From contig NC_048536.1 in the NCBI RefSeq assembly GCF_902806685.2, forward strand, positions 1,984,001-2,048,000: a DNA stretch of 64,000 nt, read 5' to 3'. The first letter of the stretch is position 1. The number at the start of each line of letters is the position of its first letter. Positions 1-10,054 of the stretch are shown here, in pieces. The notes beneath the pieces were generated by a model. The model was not told the DNA's origin and did not search any database. It worked only from the letters and a program-made list of their open reading frames with translations. This stretch comes from Maniola hyperantus. Taxonomy: Eukaryota > Arthropoda > Insecta > Lepidoptera > Nymphalidae. The translations under genes and the position numbers were made by a program.

Positions 1-117
1 TATAACGTGACCAATTGAGACAATCATTGCGTCAATTGTGGAGATTGTACTCATGTGGGAATGTGGGCATTACACATTTCTTGCGTATTGACCCAATCAA
101 AAGCAAATTCATTTTCA

Positions 118-205
118 TCATCGTCATAATAGGGTATCGACCAATAGACCTTTACTGCTGGATATACCTAGGTCTCTTATAGGTAGTTGCTGTTTTTCCA
201 AAGAC
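118..205 (-). repeat. Degenerate RTE-type LINE 3' end
   Basis: A CATCATCGTCAT stretch is followed by a diverged form of the sequence ACGTCCACTGCTGGACATAGGTCTC that recurs at 1026 and 10001. It looks like an old solo 3' terminus of an RTE-clade LINE on the minus strand. No coding part remains. Confidence 0.4.
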
Positions 206-1013
206 AACATCTAAAGCCTCGGTGAATGTCGACCTATATTTTTACATATTTGCAAACTCAGAACAAGGACTGTTAGAAGTAGCCCTATTGTGACACTTAC
301 TGTTAGAACGAGATAGCTAAATGCATTTAAGCTCTTAATAGAACGTGACAAAATGATTATGTTTTGTCCTTATCACCGTGGCCACATTTTTTTGTTTGCC
401 AAAATGTATTTGTACGTGAGTATTTGGCAAACAACGTGAAGTGTAGAAGGAATGACATTGCACAAGTAAGAAAATCTGCTTGAGCGAGAGGGGCTGAGGG
501 GGCCACGCTAGTTGCAAATCTGGACATATCTGTGTTTGCAAATTTTGCCAAGATCGGTCAGTGTGACTGAAACAGACTCATCGCCGAATTGGTCGGTTAT
601 TTTTTCAGTTTTTCATTTGCCGAACCTGTTGGGCTAAATAGGTCCAAGGGGCATAATCTAACACTGACAATAATAGCGTGTTTGTTTTTATGACTTCAGT
701 ACTTAACTGACATTGTTACGGTCTATTAAAAGATCGTGTGAAATGTAAGTGCGTGTTAAATTAATCGATATCTTGTTTATTGTTAAAATTCCTTTCCATA
801 TTACGAACATACCAATGCATCAATTGATTTCGACAACGGGTTATTATGACGGAAATATACTTAGGTACTACACGCCACCATACCTGACTCCACGCGACTT
901 GCGATAATACGCGTTTGTATTCAAAATTTACAAACTGAGGGTGTTTAAATGGATAGAGACCTCCTGATGACCCATGTCGGTTGATCTGGTATCCCTCTGA
1001 TAGTAAATATGTG
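206..1013. other. Unassigned AT-rich DNA
   Basis: No repeat family or credible gene is recognised here. The open frames are short, overlap one another on both strands and have no domain resemblance. If the exon at 1544-1635 is real, this is intron. Confidence 0.5.
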
Positions 1014-1475
1014 TCATCGTCATCAACCGATAAACGTCCACTGCTGGATGTAGGTCTCTTGTAGGGACTTCCACACGCCACGGTCTTGCGCCGCCTGAAT
1101 CGAGCGGCTCGACTCGTCTGATGTCGTCCGCCCACCTAGTGGGGGGTCTTCCAAACGTTGCGCCTTCCGGTGCGAGGTCGCCATTACAGCACCTTGAGAC
1201 ACCAACGTCTATCTGTTTTCCGGACGTTGTGCTCTGCCCATTGCCACTTCAGCTTCGCAACCCGTTGATCTATGTCGGTTACTCTAGTTCTCCTACGGAT
1301 CTCCTCATTTTTGATTTGATCACGTAGAGAACCTACGACCATAGCTCTCTCCATCGCCCACTGAGTGACTCTGAGCTTTCTTTTGAGGCCCATAGTTAGC
1401 GACCATGTCTCGGATCCATATGTCATCACTGGCAACACGCACTGTTCGAAGACTTTGGTCATCAAGCACTGAAAA
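1014..1475 (-). mobile_element. RTE-clade LINE, truncated 3' end
   Basis: Read on the minus strand, 1465-1184 encodes the C-terminal part of an RTE-type reverse transcriptase: a CVLPVMTYGSETWSL block, then NEEIRRRTRVTDI and LKWQWAEH. A frameshift moves the frame into 1205-1023, which ends RGVWKSLQETYIQQWTFIG and a stop just before a GAT/GAC-rich tail. The catalytic palm is absent, so this is a dead 5'-truncated copy. It would lie in the first intron of the candidate gene that starts at 1635, in the same orientation. Related solo ends occur at 9981, 10629, 13210 and 43556. Confidence 0.75.
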
Positions 1476-1543
1476 TTTTTGGACGAGAATACATCTCGAA
1501 GCTTCCTGTAAATATGTGTAGAGTGTTATCTATAGTATCTTAC

Positions 1544-1635
1544 GTGTAGAATATCTTGGTGAGTCCTTGGTGGCCACCGTACGACAGCAGTTGGCAGAGC
1601 AGCAGCGCCGCCAGCAGCGCCCGCGGCGGCGACAT
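1544..1635 (-). CDS. Candidate first coding exon with signal peptide
   Basis: On the minus strand an ATG at 1635 opens a GC-rich frame encoding MSPPRALLAALLLCQLL followed by SYGGHQGLTKIFY. This is a textbook secretory signal: short basic n-region, leucine/alanine core, then a polar stretch. The frame meets GTAAGAT at 1543-1537, a good splice donor, after 30 codons plus 2 nt (phase 2 intron); unspliced, it stops at once (ACG TAA). Base composition and CpG content stand out from the surrounding DNA. The frame is also open upstream of the ATG, but that part is cysteine-rich low-complexity and probably 5' UTR. I infer a secreted or membrane host protein whose remaining exons lie beyond base 1. 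The family is not recognised, and a chance GC-rich ORF cannot be excluded. Confidence 0.5.
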
Positions 1636-1663
1636 CGCGCAACCGCCGCCGCCGCATTGGCGA

Positions 1664-2030
1664 CGTCGCGCGCCGATCACGACACACAACACACACCCCG
1701 CACTGTCCCGGCACCAGTGCGGACACACCTTTACACTTGTTTTGACGCTACAGATAAGTTTCACTATCGTACGAAGCCGAAGCACATGTAGATACACCTT
1801 TATTTCAACTTTTTGTAAAGCTAGATGATGTAGTTGGTACTAATGTCGACTGTGTCGCGCGCCTATAACAACACACAACACACACCCTGCATTCCTCCGA
1901 CACAAGTGTGGACACACCTTTACACTGGTTTTGACGTTACGTGACAATGTTTCGTAATCGTTGCAGTAAGACTTCAAGCCCGAAGCACATGTAGACACAC
2001 CTTTATTTCAACTTTTTTTAGAAGCTAGGT
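1664..2030. repeat. Tandem duplication, period about 189 bp
   Basis: Two diverged copies (about 1664-1828 and 1853-2030) share GTCGCGCGCC, ACACACAACACACACC, GGACACACCTTTACACT, GTTTTGACG, CGAAGCACATGTAGA and CCTTTATTTCAACTTTTT. A third partial copy of the last block lies at 2084-2118. The array lies directly upstream (minus-strand sense) of the candidate signal-peptide exon, so it may overlap its promoter or 5' UTR. Confidence 0.7.
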
Positions 2031-2505
2031 GTAAAGTGTTACAACTTGCTGTACCTAAGTACGATCTCAACTCCCTGATAATACGTGTAGAGACAACTTT
2101 ATTTCAACTTTTTTTTTGCACTTTTTTCATGGTTTGCAGGTTCATAACAATTTATTATCTGTGACCGTTCGCGTTGGCGGGAAATTCGATCTTTGAATTT
2201 TTTTTATTGAATCATACTATGGAGCCTTGACTAGCCTAGTATGGTGGTCTACATTACTGGTCCCAAAAGGGATCAATAATTAATTAATTGTATAAACAAC
2301 AATTAAATCTCCACGAGGCCATATCCATTTTGTTTTAATTAAACTTCTTTCTTATGTGTTTAGGGTGATACCTAGGTATTTAAAAATAGAATAATTATTG
2401 CAATACGCAATGTGCAACAATGGTCGATCGCGTTGGCGGGAAATCGTTGCATCCATCTTTGATACCCACCATATACCTACCTACATGTACAATACATATT
2501 ACCAC
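2031..2505. other. Unassigned AT-rich DNA
   Basis: Nothing gene-like is visible. The phrase CGCGTTGGCGGGAAAT occurs at about 2172 and 2430, a short direct repeat of unknown origin. Confidence 0.4.
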
Positions 2506-2639
2506 CTGGAATTCATAGTCAAGATCGTTTAGAGGACCATCCAGACGACATGTGCCTGAATTACATGCAATGCATTAAGGTTGAATATGACACAGGAATG
2601 GTCCCCTAAAGAAGCCCCTATCTCGACTATGAATTCCAG
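2506..2639. mobile_element. Small MITE with 15-bp terminal inverted repeats
   Basis: CTGGAATTCATAGTC at the left is the exact reverse complement of GACTATGAATTCCAG at the right. The interior of about 100 bp has no open frame. The superfamily cannot be fixed because no clear target duplication is seen. Confidence 0.6.
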
Positions 2640-2991
2640 CGTAAGTAGGTAGGTACTACTTAATCATACAAGTTATACATTTTATAAAACACGCGGGCAA
2701 ATAAGTGACTTTTTAATCAGTTTATAAACATGGTCTTTATGCAACAACAAACATGCGTAGATGTTTAATGATACATTTTATCAAAGGAAAAAAATATTTA
2801 TTTAACCGCGTTATCTAGTCTGACTCTGATACATTGTAGAAGATAGTAGATAGTAGATACCTAACGTGAAATGTAGTGAGAAGGGAAGCACCTGTGGGCT
2901 GACGCATAGGTAGGTACAGAGGGAGCAAGGAATATACTACTCTCTAACGAGAGAGACAAAGTGGAGTAGAGTTGAGTCTATTTGATATTAT
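2640..2991. other. Unassigned AT-rich DNA
   Basis: No gene or named repeat is visible. Confidence 0.4.
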
Positions 2992-3410
2992 AAAACCGGC
3001 CAAGTGCGAGTCAGGCTCGCGCAATGAGGGTTCCGTACTACAGTCGTATTTTTTCGACATTTTGCACGATAATTCAAAAACTATGATGCATAAAAATAAA
3101 TAAAAATCTGTTTTAGAATGTACAGGTGAAGACCTTTCATATGATACCCCACTTGATATAGTCACTCACTTCGAAAGTTGAAAATACTAATTATTAGTTC
3201 ATGACCACAATTTAATATTTTTTGTGTGATCCAACTCTAAGTTCACGGTTTTCAGATTTTTCCCCAAATGTCAGCTATAAGATCTACCTACCTGCCAAAT
3301 TTCATGATTCTAGGTCAACGGGAAGTACCCTGTAGGTTTCTTGACAGACAGACAACAAAGTGATCCTATAAGGGTTCCGTTTTTCCTTTTGAGGTACGGA
3401 ACCCTAAAAA
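2992..3410 (+). mobile_element. Terminal-hairpin repeat family (P), near full length
   Basis: Begins AAAACCGGCCAAGTGCGAG and ends with the stem GGGTTCCGT (3372-3380) and ACGGAACCC (3396-3404) followed by TAAAAA. The GACAGACAGACA block lies about 30 bp before the hairpin. No coding capacity. A 3' hairpin followed by CTAA resembles a non-autonomous Helitron end; see the empty-site comparison at 20151-20495. Other copies in the window allow a consensus to be built. Confidence 0.75.
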
Positions 3411-3456
3411 CTAAGTGAAGATAAATTCGTACGCTTATATGTGTAAAATCAATGTA

Positions 3457-3633
3457 CAGTAGCCGGCAGGAAATAGACATCGACTATTAGAAAGAGGTTT
3501 CGACTTCGTAAAGCGTTGTCTCTGTCACTCATACCTGTGTGACGTTTTGTCGGTCTCAACGACAGAGACAACGCTCTACGAAAACGCTAACTCTTTCTAA
3601 AGGTTGATGGACAATTTTTTCTGCCGGCTACTG
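3457..3633. mobile_element. Hairpin MITE, TA target site
   Basis: CAGTAGCCGGCAG and CTGCCGGCTACTG are perfect terminal inverted repeats flanked by TA on both sides, as expected for Tc1/mariner-type insertion. The inner arms (AACGACAGAGACAACGCT and a matching upstream arm) extend the fold, so nearly the whole 177 bp can form one hairpin. Non-coding. Confidence 0.75.
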
Positions 3634-3635
3634 TA

Positions 3636-3972
3636 GGTTGTCTTTATAACACAGCAGACCCCCACTAGAATATGGGATTTCCAGAACTTCACCGGAGCGC
3701 GAAGCCTTATTTATTGCAACAAATGTCGATGAAACTTGACCAAGGAAAATGGACACTAATTGGATGATGTAATGATCTCAACAGATCACCGGGACAACGG
3801 CAATGGAATGCAAAGATCCATAGAAACTGATAGTGTCGATGTCGCAACAAATTAACATACTAGATGAGATTGCTATGCAGCGATAAGGCCGCCAAATTGA
3901 TCTTTTACCTAACTTGGTTTATTATTTTATTCCCGTATTGTTTCTGTGGTGTATGTAGGAACATTTTAGATA
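3636..3972. other. Unassigned DNA
   Basis: No gene or repeat family is recognised. Confidence 0.4.
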
Positions 3973-4158
3973 CCAGCTTATGCTCGCGACGTCGTCCGCG
4001 TGGACTACACAAATTTCGAACCCCTATTTCACCCCCTTAGGGGTTGAATTTTCAAAAATCTTGTCTTACCGGATACCTACGTCATAATAGCTATCTGCAA
4101 TTTCAGCCCGATCCGTCCAGTAGTTTGAGCTGTGTGTTGATAGATCAGTCCTATTATA
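3973..4158 (-). mobile_element. Helitron-like element H1, 3' portion
   Basis: Carries the family signature CAGCTTATGCTCGCGAC, GGACTACACAAATTTC, CCCCCTTAGGGGTTGA and CCCGATCCGTCCAGTAG. It is interrupted by the LINE at 4159-9343. The probable 5' remainder is at 9344-9377 on the far side. Non-coding. Confidence 0.7.
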
Positions 4159-4548
4159 TAGATAGATAGATAGAAATACTTTATTGCACACAAAAATATT
4201 ACATAACTATTACAAAAAAACTAAAACTAAAAAATAATTGTATGCAAAGGCGGCCTTATTGCTCACAGCAATCTCTACCAGGCAACCTTTGGAGAAAGGA
4301 GAAACTAGGTGTGTAGGATAGTACTTACACGCAATACAGAAAAATGAAGTAGTATAATATTATATAATATAATTAACTATTTCAGTAATACATACATAAC
4401 TATCATACATATACATAACTATTATAAATATCAATATATATACAATCCATAATAGAAATACATATATATATATATATATATATAACTACATACCTACATA
4501 TATTATAAAAGACATACATATAATACCTATGATCGAATAAATTGACTA

Positions 4549-7503
4549 TTATGGCATCGATAAGTATAGTTCTTTAAGACGATTTTTGAATATGGGCAAG
4601 GATTTCGAATCCCGGATATTTTTGGGCAGAGCATTCCACAGTTGTACAACATATACTGTAAAAGATTTCCCGTAGAATTTTGTGCAGCTACGTGGGGTTT
4701 GGAGTTTGTTATCTGTGGATGAGCGTAAATTCCTGTCGCGATAGGCAGCACCAAGAAAAGTGAAGCGATCTTTAAGGTACGAAGGAGTGTGGGGAGCATA
4801 GAGGATAGAGAAGAGTAAGGTGAGTGCGTGGAAATCCCGACGCCGTCTAATTGTCAACCATTTAAGGCGCGTACGGTATTCGGTGATGTGGTCAAATTTC
4901 CTTAGTCCATAAATAAATCGAATGCAAAGGTTTTGCAACCGCTCCAACTTGTTTAGTAGCTCCTCATTCAGATCTGTGTAGCTGCTGTCGGCATAGTCCA
5001 ATATGGGTAAGAGCAGAGTTTCAGCCAAAGATATTTTTGTTTTGATTGGGAGGAGATTCTTCCATCTTTTAAGAGAGCCGACAGCAGCGAAGAGGCGTCT
5101 GCTTACATAATTAGTTTGCGGGATCCAGGAGAATGAGGAGTCAATAAACAAGCCGAGGTTCTTGACAGTCGCACTGAACGGTATGGTCGAATTATTCAGC
5201 ACGATTGAATCAGCGGTATTGAAGTCGATCTTACAAGTTTGCCTGGGGTTACCAATGATAGCAGCCTGTGACTTACTAGCATTTAAAGTCAGACCGTGCG
5301 ATTTACTCCATGTACTAATTTTACATAAGTCAGAATTAATTTTACTAATACCTGTCATAACTTCATCCGCTGGTACGGATATGTATATTTGCAGGTCATC
5401 AGCGTAAAGGTGGTAGGATGAAGAGAGGGAATGGGAGATAGAATTAATAAAAATAGCAAATAAAAGTGGCGAAAGGACACCTCCTTGAGGTACACCGGCA
5501 CGAAGACAGGAAACGGAGGAAAAATTATTATCAATGCGGACACATTGCTGACGATTCCATAAATAAGAATGAAACCAGTCCACCACTTCTTGCGATATAT
5601 TAACAGACTTAAGCGTGGCCAACATTATATCCAAATCAACCGAGTTAAAGGCATTACTAAAGTCTAAAAGAACAATAATTGTCACAAGTTGGTTGTCGAG
5701 GCCGTAGCGAATGTCATCACATATCTTGGTGAGCGCTGTGACAGTGCTGTGCCCTGGCCGGAAACCTGATTGGTGAGGATTAAGTAGGTTATTAAAGGAT
5801 ATGTAGCGGCGAAGTTGAGAGGAAACTATACGTTCAGCTACTTTAGAAAGGAAGGGAAGAATAGAAATTGGCCGATAATGAGAGAAGGACGATGGATTAG
5901 TCGTTTTGGGAACAGGAATAACATACGCTACCCGCCACGCGCTGGGAAAAGTACTAGTCGATAAGGAGTGATTAAGAATATGACTAAGTATCGGGGTCAC
6001 TTGTTCCAGTACAAGCATTATCATTTTCCGGCTTACACCATCACTGCCAACTGCATCAGATTTGATTGCCAATATGTGTTTCTTGACATCATCAGGGGTA
6101 ATTGAGTTAAATATAAATGGGGGGAAAACAGGAGAGGGTGCTGCACTAAAACGGACTAAGGTATCATTTTTTATTTGGCTATCCATTGGTGTTATTGTGG
6201 TAAAATACCTATTCAAATCATCCAGGTTTATATTCTTCACGGTCTGATACTGTTGCTTGCCGATCCCTAGTGAATTTAGAAACTTCCAGGTTTTCAAAGG
6301 GTTACTGTTATCAATAGACTCATGGATATAGTTACGTTGAGCATCTCGGCAAAGTTTACTGCATCGGTTCCGTAGTTTTTTGTATTTTTCGAGATGCTCT
6401 TCAGTTGGTTTTAATTTAAATTTAGCTTTAGCTGAGTTGCGTTTGGTCATAGCAATTTTTATTTCTTTAGTTAGCCAGGGAGCCGGTAGGTGTTTCAACT
6501 TGATTGGGCGCAGTGGTGCATGAGCATCGAAGATTAGTGTTAGCATAGAGTTAAATAAGTTGACCTTTTCATCTACTGTAGTTGCATCAAAAATGATATC
6601 CCAATCTATGTTATTGAGATCCTGCAGGAACCTATCATTATTAAAGTTCTTAAAGCTACGTCGCATGACAACAGTCGGCTTGGCTTTCGGTGGACGTATT
6701 TTATATGATACATATATGAGATCATGATAGGAGAAGGCTTCCGCTGACAATTGACCATGTGAGCTTACATGTTCTTTAGAGGAGACCATCATCAAATCCA
6801 GCTGAGAGGGTGCGCAATTAGGAAAGAAATGCGTGGCCAAGGATGAAAGCAACTGTAGGTTAGAACTATTAACAATATTAGTCAGCCGTTTCGCACGCGC
6901 ATCCCCTTTAAGGAGACACGTGTTAAAGTCACCCAAAATTATTGTATGGTCAACTGTTGGTACATATTGTTCAAGGAGTGTTTCAAACGAATGGAAATAA
7001 TTAATATGTAGAGAAGGGCTGTAATATACGCCAAGAAGTAATTTCAGTTGACCAAATAATACTTCAATGAAAATGTGTTCAGCAGTTTCTGAGTACAAAC
7101 TGGGTGACTTGTCCAAAACAGTGAAGGGAATATGGCTACGAAGGTAAATCGCCACACCACCCCCACCCTTACCCGTTCGGTCATTTCGAATTAAGTGGAA
7201 ACCAGGAATAGAGTAGGAGGTAGAAGGCAAGCATGGTTTAAGGAAGGTTTCAGATACTAAAATAGCATGGATGCTATTATTATTTTCAAATGAAGCCAAG
7301 AGGTCAGTAAAATGAGATGGAATACTTTGGGCATTGATATGTACCACATTGAAGTTTTTAGGAAAGGGTGATAGCGCTAAAAGAAGTTGGGTATGGAGAG
7401 ATACTGAAACGCTGTGGAAACTGCCATCGGATGCATCTGATTTATCAGAAGCTGAGAAAAACTCGTCTTCAGAACTACTGTGCTCTATATCGTTATTAGC
7501 CAT
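4549..7503 (-). CDS. LINE ORF2: endonuclease-reverse transcriptase
   Basis: A 984-residue uninterrupted protein. Residues about 50-265 form an APE-type endonuclease: HINAQS (55-60), VSETFLKP (83-90), GGGGVAIYLR (113-122), ILGDFNT (189-195), SQLDLMM (233-239), and a terminal catalytic His in SYHD (258-261). The reverse transcriptase follows: VIPVPKTTNPSSFSHYRPIS (528-547), GFRPGHST (580-587), VLLDFSNAFNSVD (611-623), GVPQGGVLSPLLF (670-682) and catalytic YADD (700-703). The C-terminal part has the usual LQNLCIRFIYG and VQLWNALPKNIR blocks. Known role: nick the target and reverse-transcribe the LINE RNA onto it. No frameshift, stop or missing catalytic residue was seen. The clade call (CR1/Jockey group) rests on motif style; a tree is needed to name it. 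Confidence 0.93.
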   Translation of the reverse strand: MANNDIEHSSSEDEFFSASDKSDASDGSFHSVSVSLHTQLLLALSPFPKNFNVVHINAQSIPSHFTDLLASFENNNSIHAILVSETFLKPCLPSTSYSIPGFHLIRNDRTGKGGGGVAIYLRSHIPFTVLDKSPSLYSETAEHIFIEVLFGQLKLLLGVYYSPSLHINYFHSFETLLEQYVPTVDHTIILGDFNTCLLKGDARAKRLTNIVNSSNLQLLSSLATHFFPNCAPSQLDLMMVSSKEHVSSHGQLSAEAFSYHDLIYVSYKIRPPKAKPTVVMRRSFKNFNNDRFLQDLNNIDWDIIFDATTVDEKVNLFNSMLTLIFDAHAPLRPIKLKHLPAPWLTKEIKIAMTKRNSAKAKFKLKPTEEHLEKYKKLRNRCSKLCRDAQRNYIHESIDNSNPLKTWKFLNSLGIGKQQYQTVKNINLDDLNRYFTTITPMDSQIKNDTLVRFSAAPSPVFPPFIFNSITPDDVKKHILAIKSDAVGSDGVSRKMIMLVLEQVTPILSHILNHSLSTSTFPSAWRVAYVIPVPKTTNPSSFSHYRPISILPFLSKVAERIVSSQLRRYISFNNLLNPHQSGFRPGHSTVTALTKICDDIRYGLDNQLVTIIVLLDFSNAFNSVDLDIMLATLKSVNISQEVVDWFHSYLWNRQQCVRIDNNFSSVSCLRAGVPQGGVLSPLLFAIFINSISHSLSSSYHLYADDLQIYISVPADEVMTGISKINSDLCKISTWSKSHGLTLNASKSQAAIIGNPRQTCKIDFNTADSIVLNNSTIPFSATVKNLGLFIDSSFSWIPQTNYVSRRLFAAVGSLKRWKNLLPIKTKISLAETLLLPILDYADSSYTDLNEELLNKLERLQNLCIRFIYGLRKFDHITEYRTRLKWLTIRRRRDFHALTLLFSILYAPHTPSYLKDRFTFLGAAYRDRNLRSSTDNKLQTPRSCTKFYGKSFTVYVVQLWNALPKNIRDSKSLPIFKNRLKELYLSMP

Positions 7504-8323
7504 AATAATAGAATAAAATAAAATAATTATAAGATATACTTACTTAAAATAATACCGAGGTACTTAAAATAATAATATTAACTCAAATAAAATATAATAA
7601 TAATAAGACTTAGTGTACGGGTCCTTCTAGTATTTCCTTTCGCCCGCCAGCAGCAAATTAATAGATCGCATAAAAGTAAAACATTGATTTAAGTTTAATC
7701 AGATAAAACCGTAAATAAAACACTAAATGAAGCGAGAAGCTAGGCTACCATATCGAAAAAATACCTAATAAGCTAACAAAAAATGCAACTATTAATACAT
7801 GCATAATTAAGTAGGTACAACATGATAGCAAGCTGAGAGTAAAACTATCACAAATAAATTCTTAAAATTAATTACTATTTTACAATATTTACAACACTAA
7901 AATTAATCTAAGGACTATGCTACGTAAACGTACAATAGGTACATAGTTCAATGCATGCAGATTATAATCAATGAGTGTGGGTAACATTGGAAGACCGCAG
8001 GCCCTAGTTACCATAGATTAAAAGACTAGGAACGATGAACGATGGATTCAGCTGTCAAGTGTCAGTCATAAAATGTCAGTGCCATTTTGATGTTTGTTTA
8101 TTTTGCAAACAGAAGTTTGAAGTTTAGAGTTTAGATAACTAATTTAACTTTTAGTACCCACAACTACATTAAAGTGACGGCGTGTGAATTAATAGCAGAA
8201 AGACACAGATGATTTAATACCTACTGATAGTACAAGTATGCAGTTGCTATACATGGTTTGCAAGCGTCATAAGTCTACAAAACTACAACAAATAATGCCA
8301 GAGCACAAGAAGGAGACTTTGCC

Positions 8324-9076
8324 TTACTTCCTAGCGTTCCTTTTTGTCCTCGCGGCTTCATTCACTAATGGCTTATCGACCTTTGGGACTTGAGTGGTTA
8401 GAGCACTAGAAGTGGCCGCTGTCTGGCTATCACTGCGCGTTTGGATGGCGCTAACCTCTGCCTTGGAGGTCACCCGATGTCGTTTCCCGTCATGGCCGAT
8501 AACTATAATGAGTCCGTCCCTCGTCCAGCACTTTGAAACGCCAAACTTTTGCCTCGCAGCCATGAAGGCATCGTGACGGTCTTTAGTTAAAAATTCAGAT
8601 AGGGTTATGCCTGTATTCTTGAGAGCCGTTTTGGCGTACCAGACCTGATTCTTTGTTGGCAGGTCCCGGAATTTTAGAAGTATAGCCCGGGGCCTGTCTT
8701 CCTTGGGCTGACCCAGGCGCTGACAGCGGCTCAGAACATCTTCCTTAAGGTCGGGTAACTTTAAATGTTGGGACAACGATGTACTCACTGTAGCTGCCAA
8801 ATTACTGTCGGTGCCTTCAGGGATGCCATGGACCAGCAACATCTTGCGCCTACTCCGCATCTCCATCTGATCTGTTTGTTTGGCCAACATTTCTACTTGC
8901 TGCTGGAGTCCAGCAAGCGCAGATAACACAAATGTACGGAAAGTGTTGAACTGACCAGATATATTAGAAGCGGGGCTGGATGCTGGAATTGCTCCCTGCA
9001 GACTCTTCTGGAATTCTGCCATTTGATTGTTGAAATGCTCCGTCATTGATTGGATTGAAACTTGTAGGGCCTCCAT
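8324..9076 (-). CDS. LINE ORF1: coiled-coil RNA-binding protein
   Basis: A 250-residue protein upstream of ORF2 on the same strand. Residues about 1-75 are glutamine/leucine-rich and look coiled-coil-forming (LQQQVEMLAKQTDQMEMRSR). Residues about 76-200 resemble the RRM-like core of L1-type ORF1 proteins: KMLLVHGIPEG, CQRLGQPKEDRPRAILLKF, then a basic C-terminal domain with ITLSEFLTKDRHDAF. The tail ends in a basic ARTKRNARK. In related LINEs this protein coats the RNA and acts as a chaperone. It starts at the first ATG of the frame. The gap of about 820 nt to ORF2 is long, so ORF2 is probably translated by reinitiation or from another start. Confidence 0.85.
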   Translation of the reverse strand: MEALQVSIQSMTEHFNNQMAEFQKSLQGAIPASSPASNISGQFNTFRTFVLSALAGLQQQVEMLAKQTDQMEMRSRRKMLLVHGIPEGTDSNLAATVSTSLSQHLKLPDLKEDVLSRCQRLGQPKEDRPRAILLKFRDLPTKNQVWYAKTALKNTGITLSEFLTKDRHDAFMAARQKFGVSKCWTRDGLIIVIGHDGKRHRVTSKAEVSAIQTRSDSQTAATSSALTTQVPKVDKPLVNEAARTKRNARK

Positions 9077-9343
9077 AGTGATGTTAATTATGGTGACTGT
9101 GCTTTTGTGATATATTATCTAATTAATTTGTCAATTCTGGTGCCAAGTGTGGATTTTCTGATTGGAGCTAGGGCTGGCAGGTAAGAGAACACTAATACAT
9201 GTTTGAAATTCAATAAATAACTAATTTAAACAAAATAAACACGAGAGCCGAAAAAAACGCGTGCACACTTTTCAGTGCCTACCCTCGAAAAAAAAAAATC
9301 CTATTATACCTAATCCTATCCTATACCACCATATAGAATATAC

Positions 9344-9377
9344 CAGTCCTATTATACCTAAAAGATGCCTAGATAAT
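9344..9377 (-). mobile_element. Probable 5' remnant of Helitron-like H1
   Basis: Minus-strand TCTAGGCATCTTTTAGGTA followed by the 13-bp LINE target duplication resembles the family's 5' start TCTAAATATATAAAAGG. It would complete the copy at 3973-4158. Confidence 0.4.
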
Positions 9378-9980
9378 TGCATGAAAGTTTTACTCCTCGA
9401 TAAAGTAAATACGCAACACATTTCCGCGATAGAAAAGAAAGCTTGTACGTACTTACCTCCTCCGTTATCTAATAATGCTAATGAAGATAGAAAAGTTCAA
9501 TCCTCTCTAGTCTCAATAAAGAGTTTAAAGCCCGCGATCTCTGCTAGATATATTTATTTAAAGCCATGTATTCACTGAGAAATAATGTTTCGGATACACA
9601 GTTTCTAAAACATCACGTAGATGTTTTCGGGAAAAATGTTTCTGAAAAATTCAGGAAAAGATCATGAACAATTTTTTTTTGGAAAAAAAATACAATGTAT
9701 TTTTACAACACTTGCTCTTTTCAACTCTGACAAGGCTTTTTTTAAATATTATACTCTTGCTTTTTATTTTAAAAAAAAGTCTGTAGATAGGTATATATCA
9801 GTCACGTAGATATATACCTATCTACAGGCTACTGTCCTAACACAAGAAAATTTTGTGAAATCGCCACTAAAAATATGGCATCGAAACTCACGAAAACCAT
9901 CAAAGTTTTCGCAATTTGCACTGGTTTAAGGGGACAGACTAATTTGGTTGAGTTTTGAAATCAATTTACCTAATCTCACT
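9378..9980. other. Unassigned DNA with a perfect short hairpin
   Basis: Contains a perfect 19-bp stem: CTGTAGATAGGTATATATC (9781-9799) pairs with 9809-9827 across a 9-nt loop. No gene is recognised. Confidence 0.5.
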
Positions 9981-10054
9981 CATCATCATCATCATCATCA
10001 ACCAATAGACGTCCACTGCTGGACATAGGTCTCTTGTAGGGACTTCCACACGAA
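9981..10054 (-). repeat. RTE LINE solo 3' end with ATC tail
   Basis: (ATC)n followed by AACCAATAGACGTCCACTG and CATAGGTCTCTTGTAGGGAC. It is the 3' terminus of the RTE copy at 1014-1475, without coding sequence. Confidence 0.7.

Larger units (their letters stand above)
4159..9343 (-). mobile_element. Full-length two-ORF non-LTR retrotransposon (CR1/Jockey-like)
   Basis: From 5' to 3' on the minus strand: a 5' leader, ORF1 (9076-8324), an 820-nt spacer, ORF2 (7503-4549), then a 3' UTR with a TA repeat (about 4462-4484) ending GTGCAATAAAGTATTTC and CTAT repeats (4174-4159). CAGTCCTATTATA occurs at both edges (4146-4158 and 9344-9356), a perfect 13-bp target duplication. A second TCCTATTATACCTA at 9299-9312 leaves an alternative 5' end near 9298 with a shorter duplication. 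Both ORFs are unbroken, which suggests recent insertion and possible competence. The target was a Helitron-like copy. Confidence 0.85.

Noticed and set aside
761..1135. 124-residue minus-strand frame
   Set aside because: Overlaps the RTE LINE 3' end in another frame and continues past its tail into unrelated sequence.
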